Translations under genes and position numbers: made by a program
In this document: positions 23,351 through 35,096 of the stretch, piece after piece
How positions within the stretch are numbered: position 1 is the first letter of the stretch
Layout of the letters: every line of letters begins with the position of its first letter
The notes under the pieces: model-generated
Databases searched by the model: none
What the model saw: only the letters and a program-made list of their open reading frames with translations
Told to the model about the DNA's origin: nothing
Origin: Petaurus breviceps papuanus
Lineage: Eukaryota > Chordata > Mammalia > Diprotodontia > Petauridae
DNA: 64,000 nt
Direction of reading: 5' to 3'
Assembly (NCBI GenBank): GCA_028583685.1
Contig: JAMXIF010000042.1
Location: 19,931,490 to 19,995,489, forward strand

Positions 23351-23639
23351 AGAAATGCAATTTTTCACATGAAAGCCTTTGCATCTGTGAAACGGATTTA
23401 GTAGACATATGGCAGACAGCACCGTAATACAAACCATCTGAAGAGCTTTCTCAGGATATCTCCTGAGGTTTCCTTTTCCAATGTCATTCCTCTTAGTATT
23501 TTATCTGATATTTTCTTCATGTTTTGAATTTTTTCAGTACTCTATTTTACTGATTTAAAATTTATCTTGGTTCTTTTTTTTCTTATGCTGCTTTTTCAGC
23601 CTTTTTTTCTGGTGTTTGCAAGCTTTTTTTTTTTTTTTA

Positions 23640-24435
23640 GATGTTTACCTCCTGAGGAGAATGGGATAGACAGCATTATGGAAATTTAGGGAATTGAGGG
23701 TCTTAAGATAGCAAGAGATTAAGTGTGGGAATTGAGTGAACCACATTGACTCCATCATGTGATTCAAGTCTGAAGCTAGCTTAGTTTCTATGCAATTGTG
23801 GGTCTAATTCAGATTCTGTGTGAAAAAACTTTATTCATTTGTAGGAATTGGGAGAAAACCTTATTGCATTGTTTGAACCTAGTGCTGTGTAGCTGGGAAG
23901 CAAGACCACCTTTACCTGCTGTTTAGAAACTCAACTAAAGATCTGGGTTATGCTGACCAGAAACCCATTCAGATCCAAAGATTGATGCAAAGTTTTTTCA
24001 CAATTATACATTTCAAACGACCTATGTCTTTTTTGAAAACTGGCATGTACTGAACAATCAGTTATTATTTCCATGTTCCTTTGTTTCTTCACAGACACTT
24101 GTATGGAGTGGGACCCCTCTTTTTCTGATTTCAGGGAATTATACCTGTTCACTCTCCCCCTCCCAACTTGGGAAGTCCATAATATTTCCTCAAATTAGAA
24201 ATCAGATTACCTGATGTTGTATTATTTCCTTTTAATTAAATGGTCTTATTTGATTAATTATTTTTAATATATAAAAATCTGTCTTCCCCTGTATTCAGGA
24301 TCTACTCCTAAAATGAAGAAGGGGTCTGGTCCTGATTTGTTGGGTGATTGGCATGCATTTTGCTTAATAAATCGATATATACAGAAGATTAAACCTTTGG
24401 ATCCTCAGTCATTTTGTCTTTTACTAGTCACATTA
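23640..24435 (+). mobile_element. Probable solo LTR of an endogenous retrovirus
   Basis: The block has an LTR-like layout with an AATAAA at about 24367 and roughly 60 bp after it, and I recognise the sequence style from marsupial LTRs. No internal retroviral region flanks it. Both ends are approximate and no TSD was resolved. It is an old, broken fossil; the family is not named. Confidence 0.45.
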
Positions 24436-24439
24436 TTGA

Positions 24440-24760
24440 TATAGCAGAAAAAGTAATAGATTTGGAGTCTGAGGACATGAGTTCAAATACTTTTTTTTGG
24501 GGGGGGGAGGGCAATTGGGGTTAAATGACTTGCCCAAAGTCATATGGGTAGTAAGTGTGTTAAGTGTCTGAGGCCGGATTTGAACTCAGTTCCACCTGAC
24601 TCCAGGGCTGGTGCTCTATTCACTGCACCACCTAACTGCCCCAGATGAGTTTAAATCCTGATTCTATTGCTTATTTCCTATGTGACCTTGGGTAAGTCAC
24701 TGAACTTTGGGCCTCAGCTGCTTTATCTGTTATATAGAGAGTATTTATTAAAAGCCTTCT
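24440..24760 (+). repeat. MIR-type SINE split by a SINE-A
   Basis: Left part to 24490 (agtaatagatttggagtctg), right part from 24659 (ttatttcctatgtgaccttg). The gap is filled exactly by the SINE-A at 24491-24643. Confidence 0.75.
24491..24643 (-). mobile_element. SINE-A nested in a MIR-type SINE
   Basis: The complement starts ggggcagttaggtggtgcag. TSD atgagttcaaatac (24477-24490) against gatgagtttaaatcc (24644-24658), with two or three differences. Confidence 0.92.
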
Positions 24761-24769
24761 CCATCTATC

Positions 24770-25610
24770 ATGGGCAACAGAATTCGTTCGCTTTTCTTGA
24801 GTCAAAAGAGATGGAAATCTCATACAATCATGGAAGTTAGGGGAGGGGTAGCAACATATGTAGATGAGTATTTTTTCTAGGCCTGCTCTATTTTACTCAA
24901 AAAGTAACAGGAAAAGGGGGTTTGAGTTATTACTATAAAGTTTTCCCTGCTGCCAGAACAATATTTATACCATGACTATTTGCCACTTGGCTACTACCTG
25001 TGCACCAGACACTGCATGGAAGAAAGGCCATCAGCAGCTCTCTCTAATCATGTTTCTATTTTAAATCTGATAGCAATTTGAAAAGCCTTTAAGTCCTTCT
25101 TGTTTTTTCTCATCCGTGGAACAACTCAGGAAGGTTTCCCATCCCATGTTTCATCACAGCTACAGCCTTTCTATGACACTACCCTCGAAATTTGACTGTT
25201 GGTTTGATCATTATGTCTTTTTAGCTGGATTTTTGTTCCCATTAAGAAGTTCCAATGAGAGACTTGCTTTGTTATTGATGCCCACATAAAGCCTAGAGAG
25301 TGAGACCATTAAGCACTGCCTGCTGAGTTCCTCCTCCTCTAAATTCATTGTTGCAAAGGGAAGTACCCACAGTTTATCAGGTCAGACATCAGAGAAGTTT
25401 GGAAATGTTGAAAGGATAAGAATGATCTCTACTAATGTGTTCAGGGGACTATAAAGAGAATATTGGCCTTAGCAGGCCCTCATACATAAAGTCTTTTCAT
25501 TTTCCTGGTTTTCAACAGAGCTATAACCAGTATGGAGCAAATGGGGTTTTGTCCCAGGGTGCTAATTTTTAGGACAACCATACTTTCTCCCCATTTCATC
25601 CACCTTCCTG
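24770..25610. other. Unassigned stretch
   Basis: About 840 bp without a recognisable element or gene. Confidence 0.4.
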
Positions 25611-25632
25611 TACCTTACTTCTGAATATTCTT

Positions 25633-25933
25633 TTTTTTTAAAGCAATCGGGGTTAAGTAACTTGCTCAAGGTTACACAGCCAGTTATTTCTGGGTGTAGT
25701 GCTAAGTATCTGAGCCCGGATTTGATCCCCAAGTCATCCTGACACTGGAGCTGGTGCTCTTACTTGCTGAGCATCCTGGCTGCCCCTAAGCAATTGGGAT
25801 TAAGTAACTTGCTCAAGGTTACATGGCCAGGTGTTTCTGGGTGGGTGCTAAGTGTCTGAGCCTGGATTCAATCCCCAGGTCATCCTGACACTGGAGCTGG
25901 TGCTGTTACTCACTGTGCTACCTGGCCGCCCCT
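25633..25933 (-). mobile_element. Dimeric SINE-A (copy 1)
   Basis: Two complete monomers head to tail on the minus strand: left 25787-25933, right 25640-25786. They are joined as attgctta|ggggcagcc with no A-run between them. One 15 bp perfect TSD (cttctgaatattctt, 25618-25632 and 25934-25948) brackets the pair, so the dimer inserted as one unit. The left half carries 'gcacccacccagaaacacc' and cagacac. The right half carries 'cactacacccagaaataac' and cagatac. The oligo-T at 25633-25638 is the tail. The same design occurs at 53497-53792. Confidence 0.93.
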
Positions 25934-26229
25934 CTTCTGAATATTCTTACACCTTGTGCTGCCCTGTCAGACTTTTCTCTGAGACACCAATTCCTGCCCT
26001 TGTTTGTCTCTCCTCTGATAGACCCTCCTCCTCCATATTCCCACAAGTTTTTTTTTGTCCCAAGTGAAAAAATTTCTAATTTAGGTTCTTATCTTCAGAG
26101 ACCTGAGCTTGATTTGATTTTTCTATCATAAAGGTGAGAATTAGCTATAGCAAATTATTTTCCAGTAACTGAATTTTCTTGCATATGCTCAAAGGTCTAA
26201 CTCAACAAATAAATTGTACCCAACATTTT

Positions 26230-28735
26230 GAGAAAGAGCTTACTTCCTTCTCTTATCCTATTTTATTTCTCCCAAACCCATTCCTTTTATTTATTATGAC
26301 CTTTAATCGCTATTCCTTTGCCTATTCTCTTAGAACAGTTTTGATCTTAGTTTCAGCCATTCCCAATCTTGACCCTATAGTTGATCATTTCAGCTGTCTG
26401 CTATGTTCTCCTTTATAATCATTTGTCCCTTTGCAAATTCCCAACTCTGGGCTACCACAATCCTCTGTCTTTGCTGCTTCCATGAATATGGATCTGACTA
26501 CTAGAAAAAATCAGAAAACCATGTGAACTAGATCAACTACAAATTTATCAAATGGGTTCTCACTGCTATGGGGCAATCTTTTTATTCTCCTCTGATGGAC
26601 CCTATGTCACACTTTACAAAACGGTTATTCCAAACCTTCCAGTACCTGCCCAAGTCTCTTAAATCATCATTTATTCTCTCTATCTCAGCAAAATACCTAA
26701 CTTCCTCTTTTGCTGGCAAAATAGAAGCCATGAGATCCCTTTAATCCTCTCACCTCAAAACCCCACTATATCATTTGCCATTGTCTCTTCCTTTGATGCA
26801 ATCTCTGTCAAGTATATGGCACATCTTAGAAATTCCAATCTCTCCACTTCTGTTTCTTATTCCTTCCTCCTATCTCCTCTTGGTGCTTGCTGCTTTAATC
26901 ATTCCTTCTTTCATGTTGCATCTCTTTATCTACTAGTTCCTTCCCTGTTGTTCATAGAGATGCTCTGGTCTCTGGAATTCTTAAAACCTATCAGACAAAG
27001 AAATAAACAAAACAAAAACCTGTCCCTCCCAGGTCCTCCTTTTATCATCTTACATCTCTTTGACCCTTCAAAGTCAAACTCCAAGAAAGGATCACTCATT
27101 TTCACTGCCTTTACTTTTTCACCTCCTACTCACTTCTCAGTCCCTCATAATTTGGCTCCTAACTCTTTCACTGTGATGAAACTATTTTCTCCAAATTTAC
27201 TGACAACCACTTAACTGCTAGCTCCAGGGACTTTTTCTTATTTTTTTTATTCTACTTGAAGGCTCTGCATCACCTCTGCATAACTCCCATCTAGATTTTT
27301 GTCTTCCCTTGATTTCTATTACATGACTATTTCTCCACTCTCTTCCAACCATTCCTTTGCAATATTCTTTGCTGAGTCATCTGTCTCCTCCCTGTTTAGT
27401 ATGGGTGTTACCCAAAGTTCTCTCCTAGGACTCTCTTTCTGCATCTCCTTCCTTGGTGATCTCTTCACCTGTCAAAAGTTCAATGTTCACCTCTCTGCAG
27501 ATGAAACCAAAATCTATATATCCAGACGTGATCACTCTCATGAACTCCATTCCTACATAATCAACATTTTCCTTAACATCTCTATCTAGCTATCTCACTA
27601 ATATTTCAAATCAACACATCTGAAACAAAACTCATTATGTCCTCCTCACATCCTACTATAACCTATATCCAAATAGAAAGGGAGGAGAAAGCACATCTAT
27701 TAAATGCCTACTATGTTCCAAGCATGGTACTAAATGCTTTACAGATATTATCTTATTTGACCCTTATAACAACCCCATGAGGTAGTTGCTTTTATTATAT
27801 TTATTTTAAAAATGAGGAAATTGAGGCAAGGAATTGTTAAGTGACTTGCCAAGAGTCATACAGCTAGTAACGGTCTGAAGCTGGGTCTCCACTCAGGTCT
27901 TCCTGACGTCAGGCCCAGTGCCTTATCCCCTGTGACACCTAGCCTCCACTAAGGATCGCTCTTCATATTGAAGGAACCGCCATCCTTTCAGTTACCCAAG
28001 TTCACAACCTTGGAATCTTCTTAGATTCTTTCCTCTCCCAAGCTCTCTATATCCAATCAGCTGTTAAATCTTGTTCATGATATTTCCATATCATATTTCA
28101 CCTCTGTCACCTTCTCCCCTTTTATATAGTCACTGTCCTAGTTCACTGTATCAGTTATTGTTTTACAGTCTTAATCGACTTCCTTCTTTCTGCTCCATTC
28201 TCCAGTACACCTTCCCCACACCCACCAAAATCATATTTCTGAAATACAAGCCTGACTATGGCATGTCCCTGTGCAAAAATCAGCAGTGTCTCCCTAGTGC
28301 CTCTAGGAACAATATGCTTAGCCTATTCTTTAAGCCATTCTGCAAACTGCTTCCTTCCCCAAAGTTTTCAAGATTCATGTTACTTCCCTCCACCCATTCT
28401 GTCTTACTTTGCAAAACAGTCCTACTCCATCATCTTGGCTCCACCTCCCCTACAGTTTCCTCACCTTTTAGAATCCCTAACTTCTTTACAAACTCAGCTA
28501 CTCTGTAGGAAAAGCCTTTGTTAATCCCTCCATTTTTAGTGCTCTCTTCCTCCTCAAATTATTTTTAATTTCCCTGATGTCTATCCTGATACTATGTGGG
28601 TTTATCTGTGTAATAGATATTGCTCCTACAAAAGAATATTAGGTCCTTGAGAGAAGGGACCACCATTTTTTTGTCCTTATGTCTCATGCATACCTTGTAG
28701 ATGCTTACTAAATATGTGCTTGTTTGATTTGAATC
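26230..28735 (+). mobile_element. L2 LINE, long copy, interrupted by a MIR-type SINE
   Basis: About 2.2 kb of L2 on the plus strand. The part at 27299-27589 still translates as L2 reverse transcriptase, with GVTQSSLLGLSF (GVPQGSVLGP in active copies) and HLSADETKIYIS, where ADE stands for the catalytic ADD. 3' sequences at 27955-28730 end in 'agatgcttactaaatatgtg'. The region before 27250 is weaker but has the expected order. The SINE at 27675-27950 splits it. Several breaks in frame; dead. Confidence 0.85.
27675..27950 (-). repeat. MIR-type SINE inside L2
   Basis: From 'cctactatgttccaagcatg' through 'ttaagtgacttgccaagagt' to the head 'gtgacacctagcc'. L2 resumes directly after it. Confidence 0.85.
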
Positions 28736-29104
28736 TTTACCTATATACTAAGTTGTCTAAAAGCTATAACTTAGTATATTTTCCCTCGAGCTATTCTTTG
28801 GAGTCCCCTGAGTGATGCATCAAGTTGATCAGTATTAACTGTGACTGGTTATTGAAATACTGACCCATCACTAACTTCTGGGAAACTCATATTGATGCCA
28901 TGAAACTTAACACTTACTTAGGAGAGTTAGCATGGTGTTTATTGAGTTGAGTTAAGCCCCAAACCAAAACCCAACTCTATTATTTACCAGTCATAAGTGA
29001 TGTTAGAAAAGCCATTTTCTCTCACTGAGAATTTGTTTTATCATCAGACCAGTCATAGAGGTTCATTGATGATGATGATGGATTCAATCTTGTTGCTAAC
29101 CTCA
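28736..29104. other. Unassigned stretch between two L2 copies
   Basis: About 370 bp; nothing supported. Confidence 0.35.
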
Positions 29105-29464
29105 ACAATGTATTTTATCTATCCCCTTCCTTTCACTCACATGGTAATCATCTGAGTTCAGGCTCTTATATTTCTCATATGAGACATTGCAATAGCCTCA
29201 AAATGGACTTCTATTTATACGTCCCAAGTTTCTCTCCAAACTAATCCATCTTCCACATATCACAAATGATTTGCCTAAAGCACAGGTCTAACCTGTTACA
29301 ACTTTATTTACTCTAGTGGCTCCCTATTACTTTTAGGTCTCAAATATTATCTCTACTTTTAGACATTGAAAACCCTTTGCAACCTGGCCTCAATCTACCT
29401 GCCTAGTTTTATTATGCTTTACTTCCTTTCACGAATCTTATGGTACAAGAATTATGGTCTACTC

Positions 29465-29628
29465 GGGGTGGCCAGCAAGTAAGAGCACCGGCTCCAAGTG
29501 TCAGGACGACCTGGAGATCGAATCCCGGACTCAGACACTCAGCACTACACCCAGACATAAATGGCCGTGTAACCTTAAGCAAGTTACTTAACCCCGATTG
29601 CTTAAAAAATAAATAAATAAATACAGAC
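29465..29628 (+). mobile_element. SINE-A in L2
   Basis: Head 'ggggtggccagcaagtaaga', tail (aaat)n. Perfect 13 bp TSD ttatggtctactc at 29452-29464 and 29629-29641. Confidence 0.95.
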
Positions 29629-29721
29629 TTATGGTCTACTCTTTCATCTTTACACATGATGTCCCATATCCCATCTACTCGGGTATGTGATGGAGCCAGG
29701 TCATACTGCTTCGAGATTGCT

Positions 29722-29973
29722 TGTTGTTCAGTCATTTTCAGTCTTTTCTGACTCTTTGTGATCTCATCTGGGTTTTGTTTTTTTTTTTAGCAGAGATAGT
29801 GGAGTGGTTTGCCATTTCCTTCTCCAACTCATTTTACAGATGAGGAAACTGAGACAACAGGGTTAAGTGACTTGCTCAAGGTCAAACAGCTAGTAAGCAT
29901 CTGAGGCTGGATTTGAACTCAGGTCTTCCTGAATCCAGGCCTGGCATTCTATCCCCTGTACCACCTAGGTCCC
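29722..29973 (-). mobile_element. SINE-R in L2
   Basis: The minus-strand tail is seen as 'tgttgttcagtcattttcag' and 'ggtttgccatttccttctcc'; CORE and head end 'ccctgtaccacctaggtccc'. A T-run at 29778-29789 lies inside the tail. Confidence 0.92.
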
Positions 29974-30455
29974 AGGCTCAAGATAGCCTAATGTTAAATT
30001 TCATATGATCATTTACACTTTAGAAATCAGCAAAGGCTACAAATCTGTGCTTGATTTGTTGTTTTGCTGATTGTCCATACTCAGTAAGGTAATGGAGGTA
30101 GATAAAACTTAAAAAAAAATGTTTTATGAAACTGGTTGTTTAACATTTACCAATCTAACCTTGCACATCTCACCCTTCTCTTTATTATCTTGATGCCTAA
30201 ACTTCAGGCCCTTCTCACCTGTACTTCCTAGAATTTCTCCTTTTTTTTTTTATAAAGCTTAACTCAAGCTCTAACTTGTACATGAAGTCTATTCCAATCA
30301 TTTGGCTGCTAATGTCTTCTAATATCTTTTCTCTCTTTCAAACATGCCTGTTTATCTCAGACTGCTTTCTGAAGTCCTCGAGGGTGGGACTGTTTCTTCC
30401 TGTCCTTAGCAAGGTCCATGGTTTTGTGCAGGTACTCAATAAATGCTTGCTAACT

Positions 30456-31450
30456 GGCTTTGAAAGGGTTTCTAAACTTCCTTTTTTATTATAGTATGCT
30501 GAAATACCAAATTATTCTCTTATCTAAGCTTTGGGATGGATTGAGTTAAAAATTCCTACCTCTCTCAACACTGAAGTATTCTCTGAAATAGGCATTTATT
30601 CTTCTAAAATATAAAACGATGATTTTTTTCTACCATGAAATCAAGACTTTTGCCATTGTTCATGAAGGCAGTGATGGTCCTTGCTAATGATTTCTTCATA
30701 GGATGGAGGCACGGCAAATATCACACCCTTTCTACTCTTATCATGGACACTCCCGAAGACCACTGGAATCAATAACTAATTTGGAGCTCCTTATGATCGA
30801 CTTGCCTCCACTTTGCTAATCTACACATTTATTTGGGGGATGATAAAGCAAAGTTCAGACTAGGCAAATTCATTTTAGACATTGGAGTCATCATCCATAC
30901 AGTGATAGTACTAACAATAACCACTTGTATTTCTAGAGTGTTTTAAGGATTACAAAACAATTCTTCCAGAAGCAGCAGAAATAGTAGTGTAAGTAAGTGA
31001 ATTAGAAACAAAGGATGCCATGAGCAATTGTGTTATCTGCCTCCCCTGTAAGCAGCAGTCTTGTTAAATGCATCCCTTAAATTAACTTCACCTATAAATT
31101 TCCCTCGAGTCCTGTAGGAGAAGGAGAGAGAGCAGAAAGAAAAGTTAGCAAGAAAGTAAGATGTTACCTAGTACAGTAGCAATCTAAATGCAGGCTGAAA
31201 GGGATTGAACTTTAAAGCTACAGGATCAGCCTGTGGAAGTCAGTACGTGGGAGTCATTTGAGCAGAGGTCTGTAGATAGATTTCAAGGGGTCATTGAATT
31301 TGGAAGGAGGAAATTACATTTTTATTTATAACTAATCAGCCTAATTGAAATTTATCATTTCCTTTACTTATGAATGTAGGCAACACACATTATTCAGAGA
31401 AGGGCCCCATTTAAGAATACATAATACATGAAGCTCTTGGTCTATTGGGG
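30456..31450. other. Mostly unassigned stretch
   Basis: Only a short MIR-type fragment (about 30903-30965, 'ccacttgtatttctagagtg') is recognisable in about 1 kb. Confidence 0.4.
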
Positions 31451-31453
31451 AGG

Positions 31454-31657
31454 GGGGAGGTGGGGCGATCCTGCAGCCTCGAGGCCACATGTGGTCCTCT
31501 AGGTCTTCAAGTGAGGCCCTTTGTATCCAAACTTCACAGAACAAATCCCTTTAATAAAAAGATTTGTTCTGTAAAACTTGGACTCAGTTAAAAGGCCACT
31601 CCCAAGGATACATAGAAGGCCATATTTGACCTTGAGGCTGCAGGTTCCTCACCCCTG
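31454..31657. mobile_element. Palindromic non-autonomous hAT element
   Basis: The whole element is an inverted repeat. Outer arms are 'atcctgcagcctcgaggcca' and its diverged complement ending 'gaggctgcaggttcctcacc'. Inner arms cagaacaaatc and gatttgttctg are perfect. The ends read close to cccctg/caggg. The strand is arbitrary because of the symmetry. The same kind of palindrome is common in marsupial hAT families. Confidence 0.75.
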
Positions 31658-31659
31658 GC

Positions 31660-32035
31660 TTCCTTTCTCAATTTTCTGGAACTGAAATAAGTCTAGTCAC
31701 CGTACCTCAACTATCCTAATTGGGCACAACTAGTCACTTGGTGGCAATTACTAGAGTAAAGACTATTACCTACAAATATTTTAAAGTAATCTATAGATTT
31801 TTCCTATTATTTCCCTGTTCCTTTAGTTACTTTGATTTCTTTATAAGTCAAAAAAGCTTCTTCTGTCCCCAGGTCCCCAGAAATTTAGTATACAGAGGAG
31901 TCTATTTTTGCTGCTTCTTTCACACAGTTCTAGGTTTTTATAGAAATGATTTTATGTGTGTTTCCATTTTCCTACTTTCTTACTAGAAAAATTATGGCAG
32001 AAATGAATTAAAATTAGGCTACTCACTATGGGAAA
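31660..32035. other. Unassigned stretch
   Basis: About 375 bp; an 88-codon open frame (31720-31986) has no domain. Confidence 0.35.
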
Positions 32036-32039
32036 TATA

Positions 32040-32245
32040 TCACAGGACTTAAATAATAGAACTTTACAATTTGCTGAGCAGTAAATATAACATAAATCAT
32101 CTCATTTGTTCCTCAGAGCAACCCTGTGAGAAAAATAGTACAAGGATCATGATTCCCACATTAAAGATGAGAAAAGTGAAGGTAAAAGAGAGAAAAGATT
32201 TGCCCAAAGCCCCACGACTGGCCCAAATAATACAGCAGTGAAGGG
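32040..32245 (-). repeat. MIR-type SINE
   Basis: 'catctcatttgttcctcaga', 'ccctgtgagaaaaatagtac' and 'gatttgcccaaagccccacg' in order. Confidence 0.65.
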
Positions 32246-32299
32246 GAGAGGAGAGATGGGGCAGGATGGTTGCTAGATATGATAGAATAGTCAAGAAAA

Positions 32300-32600
32300 A
32301 GGTTTTGTTTTTGTAGTTTAGGATTGAGAGAGCCTGAACATGTTTATAGGTAGACAGGAAAGAACCCAGCCTAAAGGTGCAGGAAAGAGGAAGGTTAGAA
32401 CAAGGTGCTGGTGGAGGTGAGAGAGGATGGAGTCAAGGCTGCAGGGAGAGAAGTCATCCTTACTGAGGTACAGAAAGGTAGTCTTCTGTGACTCAAAGTA
32501 AAGAGAGAGGGGGGTATACTGAGAGATTCTGAAGAGTGGAGGATCAAGAGAGGATGATCATATCATAGTTGATTTGAATCAGCTTACTGACAATAGGTAA
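32300..32600 (-). mobile_element. L2 LINE ORF fragment
   Basis: The complement resembles the L2 ORF upstream of the reverse transcriptase; 'gagcctgaacatgtttatag' is the characteristic block. Diverged. Confidence 0.5.
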
Positions 32601-32699
32601 TTAGGTCATCTGTTATAGGTGTAGTGTGGGAGAAATAGGAAAGAAGGAAATGCTTACCACAGTCTCTGAGGAGAATTAATAATTAAGTCAGGAATCTAT

Positions 32700-32940
32700 A
32701 AGGGATAGAGTGCTGGGCCTAGAGTAATGAAAAACTGAATTCAAAGACACTTAGCAGCTCTAGGACTCTGACAAGTCACTTAACCTCTGCTTGCCTCAGT
32801 TTCCTCAACCGTAAAATTGGAATAGTAACAGCACCTAACTTGTACCATTGTTGTGAGGATCCATTGAGATATTTTTTGTAAAACACCTATCACTGTGCTT
32901 GGCACATGGTAGATACCACACCGATGCTTATTCCCTCCCC
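32700..32940 (+). repeat. MIR-type SINE, long form
   Basis: 'gatagagtgctgggcctaga', 'caagtcacttaacctctgct', 'gtttcctcaaccgtaaaatt', 'attgttgtgaggatccattg', 'gtgcttggcacatggtagat': essentially a full MIR order. Confidence 0.8.
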
Positions 32941-33049
32941 TTTCCCTAGAGCAGGGTAGGAAGTTTACACAGAAAAAGCTCTGTTGAGGTAAATACTACA
33001 GATATGCAGTACATGTAAAAGATTTTTTTCCTTTATGAAGAAAACCTAG

Positions 33050-33998
33050 TAATGCCAAGCAAAGGCAACTTCCCAAGGTTCAAAATACCAGCATGGGTGC
33101 TCTCCGTTTTATTCAGTGACAAATTAAGAACAGAGAGAATCAACATATAGCATAATTCAAAATACAGCATTTACCAAGTGTGATTCAATCAAGTACTACC
33201 CCACCCTTGGACATTACATTCATTTAATCAATCACAAAGTCCCTCTTCTAAATACTTTTCCACTCCTAGGCTATACATTCATTACTAGTCCATCACAAAG
33301 CCCCTTTTCTCAAATGGAGATTAGTTTCCAATCATAAGTAAAGTACATTCATTTGTTCAATCACAGAGCACAAAAAAAAGTCAAAAGTTCCCCAGCTTGG
33401 ATTACAACTGAATAGGCCATCTACCCCAGAGTTACAACAAGCTTAAGCACAACATTTAATACCCAAAGAGAGGTCTTGTCTTCATCTTGACCAGAGGCAA
33501 GTTCTCAGCAATCTTTGTTCCTGGGGAGACAAAGCTTAGCAAGGCCACAAGATACATTGCCAGTGTCTTCATTAATTCATTCTCTGTCTGCAGAACAGTC
33601 TCAGGAGCTCTAAACCAAAAGCAAGGTTCCAACGACTCTGCAACAACAGCACTGTCCTTCACCAGTGGACAAATCTGGCAAAACTACATCAAAACAGACA
33701 GACAGTAACAGCATAACAGCCATGTCTCCTCAGTCCTTGGCAGCTCCGGGTGGCAGCTCTCAAAAGTCCTGGGCAATTCAAACTGGCCCTCAGCAATCCT
33801 TTCAGTCTCTCTCTGCCTCCAAGATGCTGCTTCCAAAGAGTTCTTCTGCCTCTATCTTTTTTTGTGTCTCTCTAAATTTACGTCACTAGCTCCTCCCAGT
33901 TCAGCCCTCTCTTTTCACGTCAACAAGTCCATCCCACAAGTGGGATTCACAAGCTCTGGGTTTTAACACAATCAATTTGAAGGGGGATCTTTATATTC
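33050..33998 (-). mobile_element. Probable solo LTR (large), minus orientation
   Basis: The block on the minus strand has an AATAAA (complement at about 33112-33117) near its 3' side and GC-richer sequence upstream, a layout typical of LTRs. The composition differs from the flanks. No internal retroviral sequence adjoins it, and ends and TSD are not resolved. Old broken fossil; family unnamed. Confidence 0.38.
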
Positions 33999-34480
33999 CA
34001 TTACTATTACAAACCTATGAAATGAAAGTGGAGAAAGGAAATGATTGGGGTTACTTAGGTTCCTATAGAGAAGCAGACAGTCCAGGGGTCTAGGAATAAT
34101 TTTGTAAGACAATACAATAGCACACAGTGGATCAAAGCTGAGTATGGAAGCAAGTAAGCCAGAGTCAGGGAAATGGACAGAGGACACTATGAATGAGTCA
34201 ACAACACACATTTTAGACAAAATAATAGATTCATTGGGAGTGAATGGCAGCAGTAGAAAGATGCCAACAACAACCCCAATGATACAAATAATAATAGCTG
34301 GCATTTTATAGTGTTTCAAAGTTCGGAAAGTGGTATGAGTACATCATATATTATTATCATTACCAACACGACCAATGTGTACCTTACTATGTCTCAGAAT
34401 GGCAATAACACAAATGGTCACTGTTTAGAACAGTTCTTTGCAAATAATAGGTGCTTAATAAATGTTTTTCAAATTGAATT
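33999..34480. other. Unassigned, with MIR/L2 tail scraps
   Basis: 34285-34370 looks like a decayed minus-strand MIR-type piece, and 34415-34475 (taataggtgcttaataaatg) like a MIR/L2 3' end. The rest is unassigned. Confidence 0.4.
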
Positions 34481-34977
34481 CAGATGAATTATGGACCTAG
34501 CAATCAGAAAGTTCATGGATGAATATGGAGGAGTGGTGTGCAATCAACAGTGGGGGAAATATGGAGTGAATCAAACCTTCTTGTTTTGAGAGTTTTAGTG
34601 AATTGAAGTAACTATGGTAGGAGGGGAGAGCAGGGAGTGTTGTATGTTTTAGGAAGGGCTAAGTATTTTTAAAGTGAAGAAATAAAAGGGATATCAGATG
34701 GAAAAGTTTAATGATGAAAAGTCTGTGGATAGTAGTGCAAGGGGCACAATGGAATGGGTTAGGTTATGGGTAAATCAGATTAAAGAAGGGTCAAAGATTA
34801 GCAGAAGTATCAGTAGAAATTCTGATACCATGGAGCAAGCTTCCAGAAAGGTGACCTCAAATTTGCTTTTTAAGGTGAATCCAATTGAGTTTGAAGGGTG
34901 GGAGGAGAGAACTTAGGGAGATAACTCAGACCTCAGGATACAAGTCTAATGACAGAGATAGAAGATCATTCCTGTAT
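34480..34977. other. Unassigned purine-leaning stretch
   Basis: About 500 bp; 72- and 76-codon frames end in the polypurine tract and are not convincing. Confidence 0.35.
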
Positions 34978-35096
34978 TGGGAAAGGGAAAAAGACAAGGG
35001 GAAGGACAGGGAGAACGAGAAGGAGAAGGAAAGGGAAGGGAAAAAGGAAGAGGAAAGGGAGGGGGAGAGGAAAAAAAAGAGGGAGGGGGAGAGAAA
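34978..35096. repeat. Polypurine (GA-rich) tract
   Basis: Nearly 120 bp almost purely A/G on the plus strand. Three overlapping open frames (Lys/Arg/Glu/Gly-rich) arise from it and are artefacts. Such tracts can form triplex DNA. Confidence 0.9.

Larger units (their letters stand above)
29105..30455 (+). mobile_element. L2 LINE 3' part with two SINE insertions
   Basis: Segments 29105-29464, 29629-29720 and about 30170-30455 are colinear with L2: 'gcctaaagcacaggtctaac', 'ctagtggctccctattactt', 'ctttgcaacctggcctcaat', and the 3' end 'caataaatgcttgctaactg'. About 165 bp at 29975-30140 is unassigned. Confidence 0.8.
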
